This document shows, piece after piece, positions 1-9,381 of a stretch of DNA of 64,000 nt. Both the position numbers and the translations under genes were made by a program. The notes below the pieces were generated by a model. It worked only from the letters and a program-made list of their open reading frames with translations, made no database searches and had not been told where the DNA came from. The stretch spans positions 1-64,000 of the forward strand of contig NZ_AKKK01000004.1 in assembly GCF_000281065.1 (NCBI RefSeq). The letters run 5' to 3'. This stretch comes from Arthrobacter sp. M2012083. GTDB lineage: Bacteria; Actinomycetota; Actinomycetes; Actinomycetales; Micrococcaceae. Numbering within the stretch: the first letter of the stretch is position 1; each line of letters starts with the position of its first letter.

Positions 1-281
1 CAACCAGCGTTGGTCGACAAGTCAATGGTATTGACCTGCTGAATCGTGAACTCAATGCCACCCAACGGCGTCAACCCGGAGGTGTCTACCGCAGTGCCGT
101 TGTTCGGAAGGCCTGTGGGAGTGGCAGGGCGTTCGAATTTGTGGACTGTGATGGAACCGGTCTGGTCGCCATCCACCAAGGGTGCTGCCGAGGCCGGTGC
201 GACGGAGAAGGACATGGCCAGCACCGCCCCGGCTATGACGGCGGCGGTCTTCCAAACATGCCGGGAGCTGCTGTGCCTCAC
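1..281 (-). CDS. LPXTG-anchored major pilin, SpaH/EbpB type (5' part only)
   Basis: The window holds only the first 93 codons; the gene runs off the left edge. The product begins with a signal peptide (basic start, hydrophobic core, ending ASA at about residue 34), then GSITVHKFE and GLTPLGGIEFTIQQV. That is how the N-terminal domain of SpaH/EbpB-family shaft pilins begins. Such pilins are exported, joined by a class C sortase and anchored to the wall. The GTG start is chosen because AGAGG lies 6 bases upstream and no in-frame ATG precedes it. The sorting signal and pilin lysine motif are outside the window, so the call rests on the N-terminus alone. Confidence 0.7.
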   Translation of the reverse strand, partial: MRHSSSRHVWKTAAVIAGAVLAMSFSVAPASAAPLVDGDQTGSITVHKFERPATPTGLPNNGTAVDTSGLTPLGGIEFTIQQVNTIDLSTNAG

Positions 282-415
282 TATTTTCCTCTTTCTGATG
301 GTGTTGAGATGCTCGGGAGAACGTTGCGGGGATATGGATCCAGCCGGGGTGGGTGGGACCGGTTCGTGAGTTCGGAAAGACGCCTGCGCTGTTTCCTTGG
401 CGGAGTGTCACGGCA

Positions 416-823
416 CTATCGGGGCGACCTCTTTCCGGGTCCTGGGCTATGTGCCGCCATTGCCGCGACCGGCAAGGATCGCCCGGGAGATGTGTTCGCC
501 GGGAGGGGCTGGATATGTCTCGCGGGGGCACGCTGGGTCAGGTGTTTGGGGCTGATTCCCGACGTCGGATACGGTTCGGGTGCAGGAGCAGGTTCCGCTG
601 CTGGGTTGAGGACTCCGGCGTCAACGCCCTGCAGGCGGGTCGCTTGACGTTTCCTCAATATCAGTTGCACCAGAGGCGCAAGGAGCACCAGCACTAGAAG
701 CCCCAGAGCCATCATCACAATGGTTGTGAGCACGAGTGCGCCCATAAGGGCGATATGAATTCCGACCAGCTCTGAATTGACCAGTTCTGCCGGTTCTATG
801 ACACTGCGGAAGTGCGCAATCAT
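416..823 (-). CDS. small single-pass membrane protein, unrecognised
   Basis: 135 residues. A long hydrophobic stretch at about residues 20-52 is followed by basic residues (LRKRQATRL), then a proline/alanine-rich tail, which suggests a membrane anchor with a disordered tail. I take the second in-frame ATG because GGAG sits 7 bases upstream of it; the first ATG (862) has no ribosome site. The gene lies 134 bases upstream of the pilin gene on the same strand, so it may belong to the pilus locus, but I recognise no sortase or adhesin motif. The tail is compositionally odd and could be partly non-genuine. Confidence 0.4.
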   Translation of the reverse strand: MIAHFRSVIEPAELVNSELVGIHIALMGALVLTTIVMMALGLLVLVLLAPLVQLILRKRQATRLQGVDAGVLNPAAEPAPAPEPYPTSGISPKHLTQRAPARHIQPLPANTSPGRSLPVAAMAAHSPGPGKRSPR

Positions 824-1052
824 CTTCGATCTCCAGGGGGGAGTGCTTGGTTTTTGAGTCATATCTATGTATGGGCAGGCCGCCTATCGTGTCGTGGTTA
901 TCCATAATTGACGTCCAGGTTCCGATGACTTTTTCGCGGCTCATGTCGGCCATCCGGGTGCAAATCAGCTCCGCACCGGCTTCGCGGAATTTTCCAGCAA
1001 TGGTGTAGGTTGCAGGTCGAAGATCCAAAGAGCAGAGGAGAAAACAAACAAA

Positions 1053-1352
1053 GTGGCAGCTGATTACGACGAGGTACGCTCCGACGTCAAGGAATCCCAG
1101 GAGAGCTCGCTTGATGACCTGAAGTCAGCCAATGCGCCCGATGCCCGCAGTGTTGTCCTGGAACTCGACCAAGCTGATGGGCTCGACCAAGACGGCCCCG
1201 GCGGGGAGATCATCGCCGAAGAACTCGTGGTTCAGGTGATTCCGCCGGCGGCCGATGAGTTCACGTGCTTCTCGTGTTTCCTGGTCCGGCACCGGTCCCA
1301 AATCGCACGCGAGAAGGACGGCCACGCCTACTGCGTGGAGTGCGAGGGCTGA
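1053..1352 (+). CDS. DUF4193 family protein
   Basis: 99 residues: an acidic N-terminal half, then a small zinc-ribbon-like end with CFSC and CVEC (two CxxC pairs) around FLVRHRSQIA. This layout is the actinobacterial DUF4193 family, which has no established function. The start is GTG, with AGAGGAG 12 bases upstream; MAADYDEV matches the usual family N-terminus. The four cysteines probably bind one metal ion (inference). Confidence 0.85.
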   Translation: MAADYDEVRSDVKESQESSLDDLKSANAPDARSVVLELDQADGLDQDGPGGEIIAEELVVQVIPPAADEFTCFSCFLVRHRSQIAREKDGHAYCVECEG

Positions 1353-1394
1353 GTACGCGCTATACACCAGCAGATTTAGACGTCAAGTCGACAC

Positions 1395-1580
1395 TCATTG
1401 CGGCGTGGCCAGCGCCGTGATCTTCTTAGGGAACGCCAGTGCTGCCAATGGCGCCGTCAGCAGGAAGACGCAGACGACGAGGCCGCCAGGATAATCAAGC
1501 CCAACAGGGCAAGGTGGATTCGGTTCGAAACCAGTATCGCCCACCACCGGGAACCCCGTTTGGGCTGATGGAGTCAGTCC
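1395..1580 (-). pseudogene. frameshifted remnant of a small membrane protein
   Basis: Two overlapping minus-strand frames each encode part of a convincing membrane segment. One reads RWWAILVSNRIHLALLGLII and then degenerates; the other continues LVVCVFLLTAPLAALAF and ends PKKITALATPQ-stop. A single-base change near the GCGGCC at about 1480 would join them into one hydrophobic protein. No start codon or ribosome site is visible at the 5' side. I do not recognise the family. Confidence 0.35.
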
Positions 1581-1666
1581 AGGCGGGGTTTTCCCATTGC
1601 AGCACTCTTGTGTGGCGCATTGCGGCTTTTTGCGTCACGAACTTCTTGGACGCGACACACATCAGC

Positions 1667-1846
1667 ATGCGCGAAAAAGAAGAGTCGGAATTGCCTCCGG
1701 CAAAGGCCACGGCCTCCACGGAACCTGCCGCACCCTTCGCGGACCTCGCGCTGACCGCCCCGATCCTCGCCGGCAAGCTCTCCAGGCTGCCCCCTGAGCA
1801 GCTGGCGTTGATCTTCCCGCGGATGAATTCTGTCGGCCCTCTATGA
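1667..1846 (+). pseudogene. short ORF resembling a truncated DEAD-box helicase N-terminus
   Basis: 59 residues starting MREKEESE, with an acidic linker and then FADLALTAPILAG. That segment resembles the start of a DEAD-box Q-motif (F-x-D-L-x-L ... vL). The expected PSPIQ and GTGKT never follow; instead the frame runs to an unrelated KLSRLPPEQL tail and stops. I see no good ribosome site. It sits in a 500-bp stretch (1353-1858) that otherwise contains only the membrane-protein remnant. It could be chance; the family suggestion is weak. Confidence 0.25.
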
Positions 1847-1858
1847 CACAGTCTTTGT

Positions 1859-2752
1859 ATGACTGCTCCACTGCTTGCCCACGCTACTGACTACGGCCGG
1901 ATGTACGCCCGCTCCACTACTGAGCAATTTTCCGTCCCGTCCATTACTACGGTGATCGGACAACAGGCGCACGCCTTGGACGGATGGTTCAGTTACATGG
2001 GGGCGAGCAGCCTGGCGGCGGATCCGGAACTTCCTTCGATTCTCGGGAGCCCAGCCAAAATCCGTCAGGCAATCAACAAAGCTTCCAAAGCCGCGGAGGT
2101 TTACCGTGACGCGGCGGCCGCACGCGGAGACCGCGTCCATACTTACTGCGAACAAGTAGCGTTGCGGGCGATGGGTCGTCCGCACCGCGTGCAGGAATGC
2201 AGGGACGACCTCGCGGCCCATGGTGAACAGGCCTTTGCCGCCCGCTTTGACGAATGGTGGGAGCTCTACCGGGTGGAGCCATTGGCACCGGAGATCACTG
2301 TGTGGAACAAGACCGTGGGTTATGCCGGGACGCTGGACCTCGTTGCCCGGATCAACGGCCGCATCTGCCTGATTGACTACAAAACCAAGGGCACCACCCG
2401 GGACGGGACAGTCAAGGCCCTGGATGACAAAGTGGTCATGCAACTCGCGGCCGGGATGAAGGCCGAGGAAAGCCTGGTGGATCCTGTTGCAGGTGAATGG
2501 GAGCCGTGGAAATACGGAGAGAGCCCCATGCTGCTGGCGGTGGCCATCGGAGAGACCGAAGTCCGGCCGCAGCGGGCCAACCCGGACATCCTCAAGCACC
2601 ATTGGTGGAAGTTCTGTGCCTTGCGGCGCGTTTGGGAGATGTCAGCGGACGTTGTCGCTGCAGGGCAGCCTTTGCTGCCTGTTGCTCCGCCGGTCTTTGC
2701 GTCGGCCGGAGCGGCACCGACACCGGCGTTGTCCTCAACTAAACTGGCTTAG
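1859..2752 (+). CDS. PD-(D/E)XK superfamily nuclease, RecB-like
   Basis: 297 residues. The core GTLDLVARINGRICLIDYKT (about residues 160-180) has the signature of RecB/Cas4-type nucleases: a metal-binding Asp in GxxDL, then hhDYKT with Asp and Lys. An N-terminal helical region holds a conserved-looking HTYCEQ, and the last 30 residues are alanine/proline-rich and probably disordered. No helicase partner lies next to it. Start ATG is the first in frame, but the ribosome site is poor, so an internal start is possible. Role (repair or other) cannot be told from context. Confidence 0.6.
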   Translation: MTAPLLAHATDYGRMYARSTTEQFSVPSITTVIGQQAHALDGWFSYMGASSLAADPELPSILGSPAKIRQAINKASKAAEVYRDAAAARGDRVHTYCEQVALRAMGRPHRVQECRDDLAAHGEQAFAARFDEWWELYRVEPLAPEITVWNKTVGYAGTLDLVARINGRICLIDYKTKGTTRDGTVKALDDKVVMQLAAGMKAEESLVDPVAGEWEPWKYGESPMLLAVAIGETEVRPQRANPDILKHHWWKFCALRRVWEMSADVVAAGQPLLPVAPPVFASAGAAPTPALSSTKLA

Positions 2753-2802
2753 GCTCCGCAACAACCGGAACCTGGTTTGACGATCGTGAGGACTGACAGC
2801 AG

Positions 2803-3375
2803 ATGGCAATTTTGAGTATCCGAATCATCGGGGACCCGGTGCTGCGCACCGTAGCTGACCCCGTCACCGAATTCGGTCCGGAGCTCGCCAAGCTGGTAGC
2901 TGACATGACGGAAACCATGGAAGACGTTGAGGGTGCAGGCCTCGCCGCGCCGCAGGTGGGCGTCAGCCAGCGTGTGTTTACCTATCGCATCGGGGGAGTG
3001 GAAGGCCACATCATCAACCCGGTCTTGGAAAACAGTGAAGACTTCCAGCCGGACGAGGTAGAAGGTTGCCTTTCCATTCCCGGCCTGGGCTTCCCAGTGC
3101 GTCGGTATCGGGCCACCCGGGCAACCGGTGTGGACCTGAACGGCAATCCGGTCTCGGTAGAGGCTGAGGGCATGCTGGCACGCTGTTTCCAACATGAGAC
3201 AGATCACCTTGATGGGGTCCTCTACACAGACAGGCTGGAAGGCGATGACCGCAAGGCCGCCCTCCGGGCCATCCGGAACGCCAACTACCACGCGATTACC
3301 GAGCAAACCACGTCCAAGCGCGCCAACTCCGTAGGGTCCAGTTTTGGCGGCGGCAGCTTCGGGGCGCCCGAGTGA
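2803..3375 (+). CDS. def: peptide deformylase
   Basis: 190 residues. All three deformylase motifs are present: GAGLAAPQVG (44-53), EGCLSIPG with the metal Cys89, and QHETDHLDG with His131, Glu132 and His135. The enzyme removes the formyl group from the initiator methionine of new proteins. Its stop overlaps the GTG start of fmt by 4 bases, so the gene that adds the formyl group and the gene that removes it are coupled. The C-terminus is extended by a Ser/Gly-rich tail (about 25 residues). Confidence 0.97.
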   Translation: MAILSIRIIGDPVLRTVADPVTEFGPELAKLVADMTETMEDVEGAGLAAPQVGVSQRVFTYRIGGVEGHIINPVLENSEDFQPDEVEGCLSIPGLGFPVRRYRATRATGVDLNGNPVSVEAEGMLARCFQHETDHLDGVLYTDRLEGDDRKAALRAIRNANYHAITEQTTSKRANSVGSSFGGGSFGAPE

Positions 3376-4292
3376 GGGTACTTTTCGCCGGAACGCCGGC
3401 TGTGGCTGTGCCGTCGTTGGACGCGCTGATGAAGGCCGGCTTCAATATCGTGGCGGTTCTTACCCGGCCGGATGCGCCCGTGGGCCGCAAACGTGTCCTG
3501 ACTCCTTCGCCTGTGGCTGCACGTGCGATGGAACTCGGTATCGAGGTCCTTCGCGCGGCAAAGGTTGACGACGATACGACGGCCAGAATCGCGGAGTTCG
3601 CTCCCGATGTCGCCGCCATCGTTGCTTACGGCGGCATCGTTCCCAAAGCTGCCTTGGGAGTGCCCACACACGGCTGGGTCAATCTGCACTTCTCCCTACT
3701 TCCGGCATGGCGCGGCGCTGCCCCCGTGCAGCGTTCCATCATCGCGGGCGACGACGTCACAGGGGCGGCTACCTTCCAACTTGAGGAAGGCCTCGATACC
3801 GGGCCTGTGTTCGGGACACTGACTGAAACAGTTCGTCCTGAAGATACCGCGGGTGATCTGCTCGAGCGACTGTCCATCAGCGGCGCGGTTCTGCTGAGCC
3901 AAACCCTTTCCGCTATTGATGCCGGTCAGGCTGCTCCGCAGCCTCAAAACGGGGAAGTTTCCCTTGCCCCCAAACTGACTCTCGACGACGGACGCCTGGA
4001 CTGGCAGCAGCCGGCCCTTGCTTTGAACCGTCGTGCGCGCGGGGTCACCCCTGAACCCGGAGCATGGACAACCTTGGAAGGCCAGAGGGTCAAACTTGAA
4101 CCAGTAGCTCTCCGTCCCGAGATCAAGGACCTTCCTCCGGGAAGCATCCGGGTGGAGGGCAAGTCGGTTCTGGTGGGTACAGGTTCCCATGCAGTGGAGC
4201 TGGGCCGGATCCAACCGGCTGGTAAGAAAATGATGTCGTCGGCCGATTGGGCCCGCGGCTTGGCGACACCCGAAAGAGTGGTATTCGAATGA
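3372..4292 (+). CDS. fmt: methionyl-tRNA formyltransferase
   Basis: 306 residues. The formyltransferase domain starts MRVLFAGTPAVAVPSL and carries the catalytic segment NLHFSLLPAWRGAAPVQ (Asn and His essential in the family) and the later Asp in LDTGPVF. The C-terminal OB-like domain for tRNA binding follows from about residue 205. GTG start overlaps the def stop (GTGA). It uses 10-formyl-THF to formylate Met-tRNA for initiation. Stop overlaps the rsmB start (ATGA), so def-fmt-rsmB is one coupled unit. Confidence 0.97.
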   Translation: MRVLFAGTPAVAVPSLDALMKAGFNIVAVLTRPDAPVGRKRVLTPSPVAARAMELGIEVLRAAKVDDDTTARIAEFAPDVAAIVAYGGIVPKAALGVPTHGWVNLHFSLLPAWRGAAPVQRSIIAGDDVTGAATFQLEEGLDTGPVFGTLTETVRPEDTAGDLLERLSISGAVLLSQTLSAIDAGQAAPQPQNGEVSLAPKLTLDDGRLDWQQPALALNRRARGVTPEPGAWTTLEGQRVKLEPVALRPEIKDLPPGSIRVEGKSVLVGTGSHAVELGRIQPAGKKMMSSADWARGLATPERVVFE

Positions 4293-5857
4293 GCGAGTCC
4301 GGCCGCCGAGGCCCCAACAACAGCGGGAGCCGGGACGGCGGTGGGGCGGGAAACCGCGACTCGCAGGGCAACCGTGGAGCCCGTGGCGAGAGCAAGCGCA
4401 ACGCCCAGGGCCGGGAGCGAAACAGGGGACCGCAAAGGGGCTTCACAAATAACGCTCCGTCGCAGCGTACGCGCCGCGCAGATCCAGCCCGACTGGTGGC
4501 TTTTGAGGTGCTCCGCGCAGTTGCTTCCGAAGACGCCTACGCAAACCTTGTGCTTCCGGCGCGCATCCGGGAACACCGCCTGGACCGTCGGGATGCCGGC
4601 TTTGCCACTGAATTGAGCTATGGGGCTTTGCGCGGCCAGGGAACCTACGATGCCATTCTTGCCCGTTGTGTGGACCGCCCCTTGGAGCAACTGGATCCTG
4701 CAATACTGGATGCCCTGCGGATTGGTGCGCACCAGCTGCTCTCCATGCGCGTTCCCGCCCATGCCGCGCTGGACCAGACCGTCGGCTTGGCACGGGCGGT
4801 TATCGGCGCCGGCCCGTCGGCCCTTATCAACGCGGTACTTCGCAAGGTCACTGCCCACAGCATGGACGAGTGGCTGGACATCCTGCTGGATGACGAATCC
4901 GACGAAACCAAAATCGCTGCCCTGCGCCATGCGCACCCTGAATGGATTGTCCGGGCACTCCGCCAATCGCTGGTGAACCATGGTCGCCCCAAAAGCGAAA
5001 TCGACGCCCTCTTGGAGGCAGACAACGCCGCGCCGGTGGTCAACTTGGTGGCCTTGCCAGGACTGGGGAACCTCGACGAGGCGTTCGACAATGGAGCCAC
5101 CGCCGGTCAGCTGGTGGAAGATTCAGCTCTTTCCGCTGGGGGTGACCTCGGCCGTTTCGAATCGGTCCGGCGCGGAACAACGCGTGTTCAAGACGTCGGA
5201 TCACAGCTTGTGGCGCGTGCGTTGGCCGGAGTCGAGCTGGGGAAGCCGCCTGCACGGGGTGAGCGATGGTTGGACTTGTGCGCCGGCCCCGGGGGTAAGG
5301 CGGCTCTTCTGGCTGCCTTGGCCTACCGCGACGGCGCAACTCTCCTGGCCAATGAGCCCGCACCGCACCGGGCCAAACTTGTACAGCAAGCGCTCTCGGC
5401 CGTTCCCAACGACGCTTGGACAGTGCGGACCGGTGATGGCCGCGAAGTGGGTGCGGAGCAGCCCGGGACTTTTGACCGTGTCCTCGTCGATGTACCTTGC
5501 AGTGGTCTTGGGGCACTGCGACGGCGGCCCGAATCGCGGTGGCGCCGCTCGCCCAAAGACATCGGAGACTTGGGTCCGTTGCAGCGTGACTTGCTGAAGT
5601 CCGCGCTTGACGCCGTCAGGCCTGGTGGCGTCGTAGCCTACGTGACATGTTCGCCACATCCGGCCGAAACCACAGCTGTTGTCACTGACGTGCTGGCCAA
5701 GCGTGGGGACCTTGAACTCCTCGACGCAGGACAAGCGTTGGACGATGTCAGCCTCACCGGTAGCCTCGGCGCTGGTCACGAGCTGACGGCCCAGTTGTGG
5801 CCGCACGTGCACCAGACGGATGCCATGTTCATGGCGATCATCCGCAAGAAACCGTAG
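4289..5857 (+). CDS. rsmB: 16S rRNA (cytosine-967 C5) methyltransferase RsmB
   Basis: 522 residues from the ATG that overlaps the fmt stop. A Gly/Arg/Asn-rich disordered leader of about 60 residues precedes a NusB-like RNA-binding domain (about 70-200). The SAM-binding motif LCAGPGGK follows near residue 330. The two catalytic cysteines are in DVPCSG (about 402) and TCSP (about 452), the paired Cys arrangement of m5C rRNA methyltransferases. The long leader is common in actinobacterial members. An in-frame start upstream would read back into fmt and lacks a ribosome site. Confidence 0.93.
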   Translation: MSESGRRGPNNSGSRDGGGAGNRDSQGNRGARGESKRNAQGRERNRGPQRGFTNNAPSQRTRRADPARLVAFEVLRAVASEDAYANLVLPARIREHRLDRRDAGFATELSYGALRGQGTYDAILARCVDRPLEQLDPAILDALRIGAHQLLSMRVPAHAALDQTVGLARAVIGAGPSALINAVLRKVTAHSMDEWLDILLDDESDETKIAALRHAHPEWIVRALRQSLVNHGRPKSEIDALLEADNAAPVVNLVALPGLGNLDEAFDNGATAGQLVEDSALSAGGDLGRFESVRRGTTRVQDVGSQLVARALAGVELGKPPARGERWLDLCAGPGGKAALLAALAYRDGATLLANEPAPHRAKLVQQALSAVPNDAWTVRTGDGREVGAEQPGTFDRVLVDVPCSGLGALRRRPESRWRRSPKDIGDLGPLQRDLLKSALDAVRPGGVVAYVTCSPHPAETTAVVTDVLAKRGDLELLDAGQALDDVSLTGSLGAGHELTAQLWPHVHQTDAMFMAIIRKKP

Positions 5858-5915
5858 CTACCAACCCATAAACCATCACCGAGCTTTCGACTATCACCCA
5901 TTAGAGGGGGCTGCC

Positions 5916-6590
5916 TTGTCTCAGTGCTGTATCAACCCGAGCATCCTTTCAGCGGATTTCGTCAACCTTGAGGCGGAACTCCAACGGATCAGCAATGCGG
6001 ATGCCGTCCACGTGGATGTCATGGACAATCACTTCGTGCCCAACCTGACGCTCGGACTGCCAGTGGTGCAGAGAATTCAAGCGGTCAGTCCGGTTCCGCT
6101 GGATGCACATTTGATGATGACCGACGCCGACCGCTGGGCACCTGCCTACGCGGATGCAGGTGTTGCTTCAGTGACGTTCCATGCCGAAGCTGCCATGGCG
6201 CCGGTCAAGCTCGCCCGCGAATTACGAGCCCGCGGATCCAAAGCAGGTATGGCCCTGCGCCCGGCCACGCCCGTGGAGCCGTACTTGGACATGCTTAGCG
6301 AGCTGGACATGCTGCTGATCATGACGGTGGAGCCCGGATTCGGGGGACAGTCATTCCTGGACATCACCTTGCCCAAGATCCGGCGTGCCCGGGCGGCAAT
6401 CGAGGGTTCGGGCATCGGCGTTGCCATCCAGGTGGATGGCGGCATCACTGAGGAGACCATTGTCCGGGCTGCCGAGGCAGGGGCCAACGTGTTCGTTGCG
6501 GGCTCGGCTGTCTATGGGCATCAGGACCCTGCAGAAGCGATCGACCGGCTCCGCGCTGCGGGCCAGGCTGCTTCCGCGACGAAAGCCTGA
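5916..6590 (+). CDS. rpe: ribulose-phosphate 3-epimerase
   Basis: 224 residues. TIM-barrel epimerase with metal-binding [29 protein letters not shown] and VDGGI. It interconverts ribulose-5-P and xylulose-5-P, and ribulose-5-P is the substrate of RibB downstream. I choose the TTG start because AGAGGGGG lies 5 bases upstream and [15 protein letters not shown] is the normal family N-terminus. An ATG at 5820 is in frame, but the extra residues are the rsmB 3' end read in another frame. Confidence 0.94.
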   Translation: MSQCCINPSILSADFVNLEAELQRISNADAVHVDVMDNHFVPNLTLGLPVVQRIQAVSPVPLDAHLMMTDADRWAPAYADAGVASVTFHAEAAMAPVKLARELRARGSKAGMALRPATPVEPYLDMLSELDMLLIMTVEPGFGGQSFLDITLPKIRRARAAIEGSGIGVAIQVDGGITEETIVRAAEAGANVFVAGSAVYGHQDPAEAIDRLRAAGQAASATKA

Positions 6591-6670
6591 CGACCGTCAC
6601 CGCATGTTACGAAGATGGCCCGGGAATAGCCCGGACATCTTGGTAGTTGTGGCAGAATAACAACACACAT

Positions 6671-6822
6671 ACGTGCTCCGGGGTCGGTGTAAGTCCGAAC
6701 CGGCGGTTATAGTCCGCGACCCGCGAGCCATTGGCTTCCAAGAAATTGGGCATCCAGTGGCGGACGGTTGAACTGGTGAAATTCCAGTACCGACAGTTAA
6801 AGTCTGGATGGGAGAAGCACGT
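6671..6822 (+). promoter_or_regulatory. FMN riboswitch (RFN element)
   Basis: Conserved RFN blocks are present in order: an ACGTGCT ... AGCACGT closing helix (6671-6677 with 6816-6822), AACCGGCGGT, AGTCCGCGA, TGGTGAAATTCCAG, CCGACAGT, AAAGTCTGGATGGGAGA. The element binds FMN and turns off downstream riboflavin genes. It lies 92 bases before ribM, so the whole rib operon (6915-11274) is probably controlled by it. Confidence 0.95.
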
Positions 6823-6833
6823 ACAGTCATGCC

Positions 6834-6860
6834 TTGGGCGTTCCTTTTGCGAACGCCCGG
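6834..6860 (+). promoter_or_regulatory. hairpin between FMN riboswitch and ribM (probable expression platform)
   Basis: GGGCGTTC (6836-6843) pairs perfectly with GAACGCCC (6851-6858) across a 7-base loop, and two wobble pairs extend the stem. No T-run follows, so it is not a standard intrinsic terminator. It may act by Rho or by controlling ribosome access, as in other actinobacterial RFN leaders (inference). Confidence 0.5.
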
Positions 6861-6914
6861 CATTGCGCTGTCGTACACCCCCGGAGTCATCGCGGCTAAC
6901 TGGGAAGGAACGGC

Positions 6915-7616
6915 ATGGACTTTCTGCGATGGCTCTTCGAAGCACAGATCCCCGTTGGAGGATCTGCTCTTGTCTTACGCGAAGTGCTTGGAAACATCTT
7001 TGGGCTCCTCAGCGCCCTCGGCGGTATGCGCCGGAAAGTCTGGGCTTGGCCAATCGGCATTGTCGGTAACATCCTCCTGCTCACGGTCTTCCTGGGCAAC
7101 GTCTTCGGCGCAGCAGCGCCGGCCACATTGTGGGGACAGGCTGCACGCCAAATCATGTTCATCGCCGTCGCCGTCTACGGCTGGTACCGGTGGCAGCAGG
7201 GCCGGCAATCAAGCACCCAAGGCCGAGCCATAGTCCCCGGCTGGGCCAGCAAAAGGGTCCGCATCGCCCTGATTGGTGCAATGGTGGCGGGCACGGCAGC
7301 CTTGACGCCCTTGTTCGATGCCCTTGGCTCCTACCCGCCCGTTTGGGCCGATGCGTGGACCTTCATGGGATCCTTGCTGGCAACCTACGGCATGGCACGC
7401 GGATGGACGGAATTTTGGCTGATCTGGGTGGCGGTCGACATCGTGGGCGTGCCGCTGCTGTTCAGCGCCGGCTATTACGCAAGCGCCGTCATGTACCTGT
7501 TCTACGGCTTCTTCACCCTCACCGGGTTCTTTGTATGGTGGCGGGCAGAAAAGCGTGAACGTGCCGTCGGCGCTGCCAGCCAGGCAGCTGCCGTTTCTGC
7601 GGGAGCGATCCTGTGA
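6915..7616 (+). CDS. ribM: riboflavin transporter of the PnuC family
   Basis: 233 residues with about seven hydrophobic segments. GNIFGLLSALGGMRRKVWAW at the start and the WxW-rich membrane core are PnuC-like. PnuC family members move vitamin precursors by facilitated diffusion. Being first in an FMN-riboswitch operon identifies it as the riboflavin importer RibM/PnuX rather than a nicotinamide riboside transporter (inference from context). AGGAA is 6 bases before the ATG. Its stop overlaps the GTG start of ribD. Confidence 0.85.
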   Translation: MDFLRWLFEAQIPVGGSALVLREVLGNIFGLLSALGGMRRKVWAWPIGIVGNILLLTVFLGNVFGAAAPATLWGQAARQIMFIAVAVYGWYRWQQGRQSSTQGRAIVPGWASKRVRIALIGAMVAGTAALTPLFDALGSYPPVWADAWTFMGSLLATYGMARGWTEFWLIWVAVDIVGVPLLFSAGYYASAVMYLFYGFFTLTGFFVWWRAEKRERAVGAASQAAAVSAGAIL

Positions 7617-8752
7617 GCTTCGCCAACACGCCCTACACAGCTGCAGAAAGTGCCGCCATGGAGGTCGCTTTGACCGTGGCCTTGGCAGGTCCCCGCGGAG
7701 CCAACCCGTTGGTCGGGGCGGTAATCCTCAGTCCTGACGGTGAACAACTGGCAACTGGTTATCACCGAGGAGCCGGGACGGCCCATGCCGAAGCCGACGC
7801 GATTTCCGAAGCCCGCAGAAAGGGTATGGACACTGTCGGAACCACCATGGTTGTCACTCTGGAACCCTGCAACCATGTGGGTCGCACCGGACCCTGCGCC
7901 CAAGCGATCATTGCCGCGGGAATCGCTAAGGTGATTTACGCCGTCGACGATCCCCATGACCCCGCCGCAGGCGGTGCGCGTACGCTCACGGCCGCAGGTG
8001 TTGAGGTCAGTTCAGGGCTTGAAGGCCTGAAAGCGCTGGACCTGAACCGTGACTGGTTCGACGCCGTCGCGGCCAAGCGTCCGTTCGTCACCTTGCACAT
8101 CGCCCAGACCCTGGACAGCCGCATTGCCGCGGTGGACGGCACCAGCCAGTGGATCTCCTGTCCGGAGTCCTTGGCCGACAACCACGGACTTCGCGGACTT
8201 ATCGACGCGATCCTGGTGGGCACCGGAACCGTGCTGGTCGACAACCCGCGGCTCACGGCCCGAACCCCGGACGGCGAACTTTCACCTCATCAGCCGATAC
8301 GAGCCGTCATGGGCCTGCGGGACGTCCCCGAAGATGCTGCAGTCCGGGGAACTGACGGTCGTTTCGTCCACTTGGCCACGCGGGATCCGGCAGAAGCCCT
8401 GGGCATGCTGTTCGAACAAGGGGTCCGCCACCTCATGGTGGAAGGCGGCTCATCGATTTTGAGTACGTTCCTCGCAGCAGACCTGGTGGACGAACTCATC
8501 GTCTACTTGGCCCCAACGCTGCTGGGATCCGGAACTCCGGCCCTGAACGACCTCGGCATCACCACGCTGGCCGACGCCCAGCGCTGGTCTTGGGACGAGG
8601 CCGGCGGGGGCGCGGTCCGCATCCTCGGCAATGACCTTCGGCTCCATCTGCGGTCCCCACGAGGGGCCGCCAGCACCATCAAGAATTCGGTTCCGCAGAA
8701 GAGTTTGGCTTCACACAGTGAAGCTGCGGAATATGTCACAGGAGGACACTGA
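7613..8752 (+). CDS. ribD: bifunctional riboflavin deaminase/reductase RibD
   Basis: 379 residues. The N-terminal deaminase has zinc ligands in HAE (His58, catalytic Glu60) and PCNHVGRTGPC (Cys86, Cys95). The C-terminal reductase domain runs from about 160 (VTLHIAQTLDSRIA) and includes MVEGGSSI. It performs the second and third steps from the GTP cyclohydrolase product. GTG start overlaps ribM by 4 bases; stop overlaps the ribE start by one base. Confidence 0.95.
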   Translation: MSFANTPYTAAESAAMEVALTVALAGPRGANPLVGAVILSPDGEQLATGYHRGAGTAHAEADAISEARRKGMDTVGTTMVVTLEPCNHVGRTGPCAQAIIAAGIAKVIYAVDDPHDPAAGGARTLTAAGVEVSSGLEGLKALDLNRDWFDAVAAKRPFVTLHIAQTLDSRIAAVDGTSQWISCPESLADNHGLRGLIDAILVGTGTVLVDNPRLTARTPDGELSPHQPIRAVMGLRDVPEDAAVRGTDGRFVHLATRDPAEALGMLFEQGVRHLMVEGGSSILSTFLAADLVDELIVYLAPTLLGSGTPALNDLGITTLADAQRWSWDEAGGGAVRILGNDLRLHLRSPRGAASTIKNSVPQKSLASHSEAAEYVTGGH

Positions 8753-9381
8753 TGTTTACGGGAATCGTTGCTGAGCAAGGCACTGTGCTGGGCATTGAGC
8801 ATGATGGCGATGCCAGCGCAACATTGCGGCTGAAAGCACCCACCACCGCCGAGGGATTGCCCTTGGGCGGTTCCATTGCCGTCAACGGGGTATGCCTGAC
8901 GGCAACTCAAATCGACGGGCAGGCCTTCACTGTGGATGTCATGGGGGAGACCCTCGTCCGGACGACCATCGGCGAGCTGGCAGAAGGAGATGCCGTGAAC
9001 CTTGAGCGTTGCGTTCCGGCTGGCGGTCGCCTGGATGGCCATGTTGTCCAGGGCCATGTGGACGGCGTGGGTGAACTGCTTGAACGCGAGCCGCTGGGCA
9101 ATTGGGATCGGCTGCGGTTTGGAGTGCCGGCCCCGCTGGCACGCTACATCGCAGAAAAAGGTTCGATCGCCGTCGACGGTGTCTCGCTGACCGTGACAGC
9201 GGTCAGTCCTGCTGCCGAAGCGGCACCGTGGTTTGAAGTGGGACTGATCCCCACCACGTTGGAAGAAACAGGACTGGGGGCCAAAAGGGTGGGCGGCCGC
9301 GTGAACCTTGAGGTTGACGTGCTGGCCAAGTACACCGAACGCCTGCTGTCCTTCGCGCCCGTCCAGGGAGGCGCACGATGA
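8752..9381 (+). CDS. ribE: riboflavin synthase alpha chain
   Basis: 209 residues, two tandem lumazine-binding domains: the first begins [10 protein letters not shown], the second at about residue 98 ([14 protein letters not shown]). Gene and domain length match the family. It dismutates two 6,7-dimethyl-8-ribityllumazine molecules to riboflavin. GGAGG precedes the ATG by 6 bases inside the end of ribD. The stop overlaps ribB by 4 bases. Confidence 0.95.
   Translation: MFTGIVAEQGTVLGIEHDGDASATLRLKAPTTAEGLPLGGSIAVNGVCLTATQIDGQAFTVDVMGETLVRTTIGELAEGDAVNLERCVPAGGRLDGHVVQGHVDGVGELLEREPLGNWDRLRFGVPAPLARYIAEKGSIAVDGVSLTVTAVSPAAEAAPWFEVGLIPTTLEETGLGAKRVGGRVNLEVDVLAKYTERLLSFAPVQGGAR

Noticed and set aside
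5820..5915. Longer start for rpe
   Set aside because: Those codons are the rsmB 3' end and its trailer; the TTG has the ribosome site and the conserved N-terminus.
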